Part shown: positions 1 through 4,788 of the stretch, in pieces
How the letters are laid out: each line of letters starts with the position of its first letter
Position numbering within the stretch: position 1 is the stretch's first letter
Source: JADJPL01 sp964607915
Lineage (GTDB): Bacteria; Bacteroidota; Bacteroidia; Chitinophagales; Saprospiraceae
DNA length: 9,599 nt
Direction: 5' to 3'
NCBI GenBank assembly: GCA_964607915.1
Contig: CAZSMU010000143.1
Coordinates: forward strand, 1 to 9,599
Notes under the pieces: model-generated
Database searches by the model: none
Told to the model about the DNA's origin: nothing
The model's input: only the letters and a program-made list of their open reading frames with translations
Made by a program: the position numbers and the translations under genes

Positions 1-355
1 TGTAGTCGGTGCTATCGACTGTTTTGGCTATGCCGCCGAGGGATTTTAGTTCCTCCAGGCTTTTCATCACAGCCATTTTCTTCTTGAGCGGGGTTCCCTC
101 CGGGCACCAGTGGATGAGTATGAATTTGTCGGTGCGCACGGGCGGCTTTTCATAGTTGTCATACTCGAACCACAAGAGGATCAAAGCCGCTTCGTCCAGG
201 GGGATCTGGCGCAGGGCTTCCTCGGTGGAAATTTCAAAGCCGGTTTTTTGCATGGTCAGGCCCTGGTTGCTGCTGTCCACCCTGAGCAGGATGGCTCTGG
301 CATTCTTTTGCTCCTTCATCGAGTGGAATGCCTCTACTATAGCTGTATTCAGCAT
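1..355 (-). CDS. ADF/cofilin-homology (ADF-H) domain protein, C-terminus outside the window
   Basis: Reading leftward from an ATG at 353-355, 118 residues are visible before the window edge; ADF-H proteins are usually about 130-165 residues, so a short C-terminal part is missing. The order of elements follows cofilin: helix 1 (about 4-17, AIVEAFHSMK, like ECVQAFNDLK), a strand (19-27, ARAILLRVD), a strand (33-39), helix 2 (44-51), a strand ending WFEYDN (58-67), then the signature strand and long helix from 77 to 106. The signature FILIHWCPEGTPLKKKM (78-94) parallels the WAPESAPLKSKM region of human cofilin; K91 and K93 match the basic residues used there to bind actin. STDY (115-118) matches the TDF/TDY end of yeast-type cofilins. 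No signal peptide or membrane segment is seen. The start follows an A-rich stretch; no in-frame upstream ATG occurs before a stop at 458-460. The fold assignment is strong; actin binding in this host is inference. Confidence 0.82.
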   Translation of the reverse strand, partial: MLNTAIVEAFHSMKEQKNARAILLRVDSSNQGLTMQKTGFEISTEEALRQIPLDEAALILLWFEYDNYEKPPVRTDKFILIHWCPEGTPLKKKMAVMKSLEELKSLGGIAKTVDSTDY

Positions 356-463
356 GTTGTTATTTTGCTTGCTCTTTTCGCTTCGCAAGCACAGGGGTGC
401 GCCTTTCTTTCCCCAAGACGGGACGGGTTCAGGGTATTCCGCTTTTCTTGCCTGGGCTCATAA

Positions 464-533
464 GACTGGTTATGAAGGGGCAGCGAGGCATCGAAAAATG
501 ACCCCATTCTGGATACTCCTTCGCAACATGTTT
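464..533 (-). repeat. Decayed copy of the leader palindromic element, upstream of the cofilin-like gene
   Basis: In plus-strand reading the left arm GACTGGTTATGAAGGGG (464-480) partly complements the right arm around CTCCTTCGCAACATGTTT (516-533), and ATCGAAAAATGACCCC lies between them. The same order (GACTGATTGCGAGGGG, then ATCGAAGGGTCGAAAAGG) occurs at 9400-9436. Read on the minus strand it ends in CCAGTC followed by TTATGA, like the AGTC-TAATAC edge of the better copies. Its orientation relative to the cofilin-like gene is the one seen for the other gene-proximal copies, but it lies about 108 bases from that start rather than 13-20. The match is imperfect, so membership is probable rather than certain. 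Confidence 0.5.
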
Positions 534-584
534 ATGTAAGAAAGGGGCAATTTATGCTATTTTTTCAGCCTGTTTTCTTTTTGG

Positions 585-608
585 ATATGTACAATTATAT
601 GTACAATT
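585..608. promoter_or_regulatory. Perfect tandem repeat of a 12-mer with TGTACA palindromes, possible operator
   Basis: ATATGTACAATT occurs twice head to tail with no spacer (585-596 and 597-608). Each copy holds the palindrome TGTACA (588-593 and 600-605), so the two palindrome centres are 12 bases apart, close to one helical turn. That is a usual geometry for cooperative binding by a dimeric regulator. The site lies about 230 bases upstream of the cofilin-like gene, beyond its decayed palindromic element, so it could belong to that gene's promoter region. A chance duplication in AT-rich DNA is also possible. Confidence 0.35.
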
Positions 609-663
609 TACCGGGAGATGCGTTTCGCCTGTCCCAGAGGCTTTCAGAATAGGAAGAGCGTGT

Positions 664-714
664 TTGAACCTCGCTGACCCCTCGCCACAAGTCTGTTAGA
701 CTTGTGGCGAGGGG
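664..714 (+). repeat. Half element followed by a perfect 16-bp inverted repeat
   Basis: 664-693 is a copy of the right half of the element that precedes ftsH (1003-1032); the two 30-base stretches differ at one position (T675 versus C1014). Its final 16 bases, CCCCTCGCCACAAGTC (678-693), are followed by the 5-base loop TGTTA (694-698) and the exact reverse complement GACTTGTGGCGAGGGG (699-714). The second arm is also the left end of the composite palindrome 699-859. The arrangement suggests two element ends abutting head to head. As RNA it would form a strong hairpin, but no U-tract follows it, so it is not a standard intrinsic terminator. Confidence 0.8.
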
Positions 715-859
715 AATCATCAAGGGGTCAAAAAGGCCCTTTTTCGCCCACACTGCGCCTTTTTTCGGTCATATAGCGCCGCTATACTCCCTCAAAAAGC
801 CTTCGTGTGGATAAAAAATGACTCTTTTTTCCCTCCTCGCTGACCCCTCGCCACAAGTC
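699..859. repeat. 161-bp composite palindromic element with perfect 16-bp terminal inverted repeats
   Basis: The ends are GACTTGTGGCGAGGGG (699-714) and CCCCTCGCCACAAGTC (844-859), exact reverse complements. The interior keeps the same symmetry around base 779. The centre is TATAGCG-C-CGCTATA (772-786). Further out, CCACAC (748-753) faces GTGTGG (805-810), with T-runs facing A-runs between and beyond them. The left part (ATCATCAAGGGGTCAAAAAG, then GCCCTTTTT, 716-744) matches the start of the elements near sbtA and DUF6671. The right part, from the CCTCGC at 835, matches the 3' end of the element near ftsH. It therefore looks like the common element with a longer self-complementary insert. No coding frame fills it. 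A MITE-like or REP-like origin is inference. Confidence 0.75.
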
Positions 860-917
860 TATTACAAATCACCCTCTCCCACTGACAGAACTCAGCGCAC
901 AGCCAAATTAAAATCCC

Positions 918-959
918 TTTATTCGCTGTAAAATCGTATATTTAAGCGGAATGCTTAAA
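918..959 (+). promoter_or_regulatory. Possible ftsH-operon promoter with an overlapping 7-bp inverted repeat
   Basis: TATATTTA (937-944) matches the Bacteroidota -7 pattern TAnnTTTG at every fixed position except the last. TTTA (918-921) is a weak candidate for the -33 TTTG, with a spacer shorter than usual. Overlapping the -7 candidate is the perfect inverted repeat TTTAAGC-ggaat-GCTTAAA (941-959), suitably placed for a repressor or activator. If initiation occurs just after it, the mRNA leader would contain the palindromic element 962-1032. There is no CIRCE-type HrcA site. The promoter call is tentative; the inverted repeat is plain in the sequence. Confidence 0.35.
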
Positions 960-961
960 CA

Positions 962-1032
962 GGCTTGTAGCAAGGGCCGGTAAGGAGACAAAAGCCCCTT
1001 TTTTGAACCTCGCCGACCCCTCGCCACAAGTC
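962..1032 (+). repeat. Leader palindromic element copy preceding ftsH
   Basis: The left arm GGCTTGTAGCAAGGGCCGG (962-980) largely pairs with the right arm CCGACCCCTCGCCACAAGTC (1013-1032). An inner palindrome AAAAG-CCC-CTTTT (990-1002) sits at the same centre. The element ends 13 bases before the ftsH ATG. Copies in matching orientation precede sbtA (8434-8509) and the DUF6671-like gene (9400-9463). Its final bases, AAGTC then CAATAC, resemble the edge of other copies (AGTC then TAATAC or TATTAC). It could act as DNA or as a folded 5' leader of the mRNA; the sequence alone does not decide. Confidence 0.75.
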
Positions 1033-1045
1033 CAATACGGAGATT

Positions 1046-2950
1046 ATGGCCGAAATGCAAAACAAACCAGGCACCGGAATGCCCAAATGGAGTGGTTTCT
1101 GGTGGATTTACCTTCTGCTGGCGATTTTCCTGCTTGGCCAGTGGTGGCTGACGGGTAGCAGTGCGCTAAAAGAGGTGGGCTGGAACGCGTTTGCCTCTGA
1201 AATGCTCCAAAAAGGCGCTGTAGAGAAACTGGTCGTCGTCAACAACGAGCGGGTGGAGGTATTCATCAAGCCCTCGCTACGCGGGAAGGGCTACTTCGAG
1301 GCTGTAGAACCGGATGACGCGGGCCCGCACTATTTTTTCACCATTGGCTCCGTGGAAGTCTTTGAAAAACAACTGGCGGAAGCTCAGTTGGCGTCCGCGC
1401 AACCCGGCCGGGCCGAAGTCCGCTACGAGCGCCGCTCCAACTGGATGCGCGACGGCTTGATCTGGATGCTGCCCGTCTTTTTGCTGATGGCCTTCTGGTT
1501 CATCATCCTACGCCGTTCCACCGGTGCCAACCCGGGCGGCGTGAACCCCTTCGAGTTCGGAAAATCCAAAGCCACGGAATTCGACGGTCAACACCACCCA
1601 CAGGTGACCTTCGACGACGTGGCGGGACTGGAAGAGGCCAAGGAAGAAGTGCGCGAAATCGTAGAGTTCCTGAAAAACCCGGCGTACTACACCCGCTTGG
1701 GCGCGCGTATCCCGCGCGGCGTGATCTTGGTCGGACCGCCCGGGACAGGCAAGACGCTGATGGCCCGCGCAGTGGCCGGGGAGGCTAAAGTGCCGTTTTT
1801 CTCTATTTCGGGCTCCGAGTTTGTCGAAATGTTTGTGGGGGTAGGGGCTTCCCGGGTGCGGGATTTGTTCCGGAAAGCTAAAGACCGCGCGCCGAGTATC
1901 GTGTTTATAGATGAAATTGACGCCATAGGCCGCTCCCGCGGCGCTGCTTTCTCCATGCGCACCAACGACGAGCGGGAAAGTACGCTGAACCAACTGCTCA
2001 CCGAGATGGACGGCTTTGACAAAAATACCAACGTCATCGTCATCGCCGCCACCAACCGCGCGGATATCCTCGACCGCGCCTTGCTGCGACCGGGCCGCTT
2101 CGACCGCCACGTCTATCTCGAACTGCCCAACCTGAAGGAGCGAAAGGATATCTTCGAGGTACACCTCCGGCCCTTACACCTGGCCGGAGACCTCAACGTA
2201 GATATCCTGGCCGCCCAAACCCCCGGCTTCTCCGGGGCCGATATCGCCAATATCTGTAACGAAGCCGCCCTCATCGCTGCCCGCAGGGGCAAAGAAAGCG
2301 TGGAAATGCAGGATTTCTTCGATGCTTCCGACCGCATCATCGCTGGCCTGGAAAAGAAATCCAAAATTATCAGCCCTGCAGAACGCAACATCATCGCCCA
2401 CCACGAAGCCGGGCACGCCGTCGTGAGCTGGCGACTACCCAATGCAGATAAGCTCCTGAAGGTGAGCATTGTACCCCGTGGAAAATCCCTGGGTGCCGCC
2501 TGGTACCTACCGGAGGAACGCCAAATCTACACCCGCGAACAGTTCATGGACCGCCTCTGCGCCGGCCTGGGTGGACGGGTAGCCGAAGAGGTCGTCTTTC
2601 AGGAAGTGACCTCCGGGGCGCTCGACGACCTGGAAAAAATCACCAAGCAGGCCTACACTATGGTCGCTTATTACGGACTGGACGAAAAGCTGGGCCATGT
2701 CAGCTACTACGACAGTACCGGGGAGTTCGAACAGTCCTTCCAAAAACCCTACAGCGAAGCTACCGCCCAACTGATAGATGCCGAAGTACGCAGCCTCGTG
2801 GACGAAGCATACCGCCGCACCCGGCAAATCCTCGAAGAAAACCGGGAGGAGCTCGAGGCTATTGCCCAACTGCTGCTCGAAAAAGAAGTCGTACTGGCCA
2901 CCGACCTGGAGCGCATCCTCGGCAAAAAAGAAGTGCGCAAAACAACCTGA
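1046..2950 (+). CDS. ftsH: ATP-dependent zinc metalloprotease FtsH
   Basis: FtsH is a hexameric inner-membrane AAA+ protease that extracts and degrades misfolded membrane proteins and selected soluble regulators. At 634 residues it has full length. Two membrane segments (about 17-35 and 138-156) flank a periplasmic domain. The AAA module shows Walker A GPPGTGKT (230-237), the pore-loop FVG in MFVGVG (262-267), Walker B VFIDEID (286-292) and a second region of homology ending RPGRFDR (348-354). The protease domain has HEAGH (H453, E454, H457), with the third zinc ligand probably D528 in SGALDDLEK. GGAG (1039-1042) lies only three bases before the ATG. Positively charged GKKEVRK closes the protein. 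It is the first gene of the operon, 25 bases before the stress-protein gene. The motifs are complete, so it should be active. Confidence 0.97.
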   Translation: MAEMQNKPGTGMPKWSGFWWIYLLLAIFLLGQWWLTGSSALKEVGWNAFASEMLQKGAVEKLVVVNNERVEVFIKPSLRGKGYFEAVEPDDAGPHYFFTIGSVEVFEKQLAEAQLASAQPGRAEVRYERRSNWMRDGLIWMLPVFLLMAFWFIILRRSTGANPGGVNPFEFGKSKATEFDGQHHPQVTFDDVAGLEEAKEEVREIVEFLKNPAYYTRLGARIPRGVILVGPPGTGKTLMARAVAGEAKVPFFSISGSEFVEMFVGVGASRVRDLFRKAKDRAPSIVFIDEIDAIGRSRGAAFSMRTNDERESTLNQLLTEMDGFDKNTNVIVIAATNRADILDRALLRPGRFDRHVYLELPNLKERKDIFEVHLRPLHLAGDLNVDILAAQTPGFSGADIANICNEAALIAARRGKESVEMQDFFDASDRIIAGLEKKSKIISPAERNIIAHHEAGHAVVSWRLPNADKLLKVSIVPRGKSLGAAWYLPEERQIYTREQFMDRLCAGLGGRVAEEVVFQEVTSGALDDLEKITKQAYTMVAYYGLDEKLGHVSYYDSTGEFEQSFQKPYSEATAQLIDAEVRSLVDEAYRRTRQILEENREELEAIAQLLLEKEVVLATDLERILGKKEVRKTT

Positions 2951-2975
2951 TTTCTCCATCTCTAAACCTTTCGCC

Positions 2976-3827
2976 ATGGGCAAGATTCATAAAATCCTCT
3001 TTCCGACCGACTTTTCCGAAACCGCGCAAAACGCGTTTCGCTACTGCCTCCTGCTGGCCGACCGCTTCGAAGCGGAAATCGCCCTGCTACACGTCGTCTA
3101 TCCCGAGTACGAAGTGATGGACCTTCCCGTCATGGCGGTGAAAGCGACCAAGGACAAGCTAGAGGCGGCCCGTAGCGCGCTGTCGAGCTTCAGCCTCCTC
3201 GGTGCGCGCGAGCTGGGCGACAGCCTTTCCCGCCTGCCTGTGGTTCAGGGCGATGTGGAGGTGGGCTCCCCGGTAGGGGCCATCGCCAAAGCAGCGCGGC
3301 GCGAGGAAGCCGACTTAATCGTGATGGGTACCAAAGGGGAGCACAATGCCCTCGAATATACCTTGGGCAGCGTGAGCACGGGTGTCGTGGAACACGCACC
3401 CTGCCCCGTGCTGGTAGTGCCCGAGGCTGCCGGATGGAAACCGATACAGACCGTCGCGTTTGCCACCGACCTGTCGGAATCCGATCCGTTCCACGTGTGG
3501 AAAACGACTCAGTTGCTGGCTCCCTTCCATCCGATAGTCCACGTCGTCCATGTGGCCAACGGAGAGCATCCCACCACTATCGCGGACATAGAAGACTTTT
3601 TTGCCCGCAACGGAAACAATACGGAAGCCCTGCAAATCGCTTTCCACGAGCTCAACCACGCCTCTGTCGCGGCTGGTCTGGAGGAGTTCGTCGGAAATCA
3701 CAACATAGACCTGTTGGCTATGTATGCGCCCAAACACAGTTGGTTGGACCGCATCCTGCGCCAGAGCAATACCCGGAAAATGATTTTTGAAACGACTACG
3801 CCGCTGCTGCTGCTGAAGCACGAATAA
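2976..3827 (+). CDS. Tandem-domain universal stress protein (UspA family)
   Basis: A 283-residue cytoplasmic protein made of two Usp domains. Domain 1 (about 3-149) starts KILFPTDFSETAQNAFRYC and ends with the nucleotide-binding signature G-x2-G-x9-G-S at 118-132 (GTKGEHNALEYTLGS), followed by CPVLVVP, so it should bind ATP. Domain 2 (about 157-281) starts TVAFATDLSES, but the corresponding region, APKHSWLDRILRQSNTRK (251-268), lacks the glycines and probably no longer binds nucleotide. This asymmetry is common in Bacteroidota members of the family. The start is the ATG in gccATGGGC at 2976; the frame is open further upstream, but that would overlap ftsH by 170 bases and adds residues unlike the family. 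The next gene starts two bases after the stop. Role in stress survival is inferred from the family; the exact trigger is unknown. Confidence 0.93.
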   Translation: MGKIHKILFPTDFSETAQNAFRYCLLLADRFEAEIALLHVVYPEYEVMDLPVMAVKATKDKLEAARSALSSFSLLGARELGDSLSRLPVVQGDVEVGSPVGAIAKAARREEADLIVMGTKGEHNALEYTLGSVSTGVVEHAPCPVLVVPEAAGWKPIQTVAFATDLSESDPFHVWKTTQLLAPFHPIVHVVHVANGEHPTTIADIEDFFARNGNNTEALQIAFHELNHASVAAGLEEFVGNHNIDLLAMYAPKHSWLDRILRQSNTRKMIFETTTPLLLLKHE

Positions 3828-3829
3828 CT

Positions 3830-4786
3830 ATGGAATTGCTCTACCACCCCATCTCCATGGAGCACGACACGGGTATGCATCCCGAAAACCCGAAGCGCCT
3901 GGAGGTCTTCGCCAAGCTTCCCCAAACGGAATTTATCAACGGGGAGGAGTTCCTGCCTTTGGTACACTCGCGGGAATACATCGAAAAAGTACGACATGCC
4001 AGCAATGTAGGGGCACATTTAGACCAGGATACCATCGCTTCACCGGGCTCGTACCGGGCAGCCTGCTATGCAGTGGGCGCCACTATCCAGGCGGCCGAAA
4101 GCGGTGGCTTTGCGCTCGTACGCCCTCCCGGGCACCACGCCTATCCAACCCGCGCCAGTGGGTTCTGTCTCTTTAACAATGTAGCCGTCGCGGCGCGCTA
4201 TCTCTCTAACCAGGGTAAAAAAGTATTGGTCTTTGATTTTGACGGGCATCTCGGCGATGGTACCTCGGAAGTGTTTTACCGCGACAACCGGGTGCTGTAC
4301 TGGTCTATGCACCAGTATCCGGCGTTCCCGGGCCACGGTTTCTGCGATGAGATCGGCGAGGGCAAAGGGCTTGGCTATACCTTCAACGTGCCGCTTCCCC
4401 CGGGGTCGGGAGACGATATTTTTCTCAATGCATTCGAGCATTTTCTCAGCGCTGCCCTTCAGTTCGGCCCGGATGTGGTGGCGGTCTCGGCTGGCTTCGA
4501 TGCCCATCAGTACGACCTGCTGCTCGACCTGCGGGCTACGACAGAGAGTTTTTACCAAATCGGCAAGCGATTAGGGGAGGCTTTCCCCCGTATTTTCGCG
4601 ACGTTGGAGGGTGGGTACAACGTGCAGGAGCTGGAGCGCGGGGTATATGCTTTCCTCGCAGGGATACACCAAGCGGAAAACCCGCATCCGGAGACGCGGA
4701 CGCAGTCGGGCATGCGGGTGTGGGAAACGTATGAGATGTACCTGCACGCAACGATGGGCAATTTGCAGAAGTACTGGAAATTCTGA
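3830..4786 (+). CDS. Zinc-dependent protein deacetylase, HDAC/AcuC superfamily
   Basis: This 318-residue protein has the arginase-like HDAC fold, whose members remove acyl groups from lysine side chains or small amines. Catalytic residues are visible: the GHH pair H102-H103 in RPPGHHA, zinc ligands D138 and H140 in FDFDGHLGDGT, the third ligand D224 in SAGFDAH, and the transition-state tyrosine Y263 in LEGGYN. N-terminal YHP...HDTGMHPENPKRLE (5-24) is typical of the family. The position after H140, usually histidine or glutamine, is leucine here. The last 35 residues or so, after the catalytic core, are not recognisable. The gene starts two bases after the stress-protein stop (TAACTATG) and ends two bases before the acetyltransferase-fusion gene (TGACTATG). 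That neighbour makes a protein-lysine deacetylase role plausible; acetylpolyamine hydrolase activity is the main alternative. Confidence 0.93.
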   Translation: MELLYHPISMEHDTGMHPENPKRLEVFAKLPQTEFINGEEFLPLVHSREYIEKVRHASNVGAHLDQDTIASPGSYRAACYAVGATIQAAESGGFALVRPPGHHAYPTRASGFCLFNNVAVAARYLSNQGKKVLVFDFDGHLGDGTSEVFYRDNRVLYWSMHQYPAFPGHGFCDEIGEGKGLGYTFNVPLPPGSGDDIFLNAFEHFLSAALQFGPDVVAVSAGFDAHQYDLLLDLRATTESFYQIGKRLGEAFPRIFATLEGGYNVQELERGVYAFLAGIHQAENPHPETRTQSGMRVWETYEMYLHATMGNLQKYWKF

Positions 4787-4788
4787 CT

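Larger units (their letters stand above)
356..1045. other. Gene-free region between the divergent cofilin-like gene and ftsH
   Basis: No open frame here looks like a gene on either strand. The plus-strand frames at 110-463 and 156-539 lie mostly opposite the cofilin-like gene. The region must hold the promoters of two divergent genes. It contains a decayed palindromic element (464-533), a tandem 12-mer (585-608), a half element with a perfect hairpin (664-714), a 161-bp composite palindrome (699-859), a possible ftsH promoter with an inverted repeat (918-959) and a complete element next to the ftsH start (962-1032). Each is entered separately. The stretches 534-584, 609-663 and 860-917 show nothing I can name. 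Confidence 0.75.

Noticed and set aside
110..539. Two overlapping plus-strand open frames of 117 and 127 codons
   Set aside because: They lie opposite or just beyond the cofilin-like gene, encode no recognisable motif, and the minus strand gives a convincing full-fold match over 1-355.
664..1032. CRISPR array
   Set aside because: The repeated stretches are irregularly spaced, occur in both orientations, have no unique spacers of uniform length and sit at gene starts elsewhere in the window.
600..1045. Insertion sequence remnant with transposase
   Set aside because: The region has terminal inverted repeats but no transposase-like frame on either strand, so it is recorded only as a repeat.
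2778..2975. N-terminal extension of the universal stress protein by 66 codons
   Set aside because: It overlaps the ftsH 3' end in another frame and reads as low-quality Ser/Lys-rich sequence; the family pattern begins exactly at MGKIHKILFPTDFS.
3830..4786. Inactive deacetylase because of leucine after H140
   Set aside because: The altered residue is a second-shell position that varies in the family; both GHH histidines, the three zinc ligands and the catalytic tyrosine are present.
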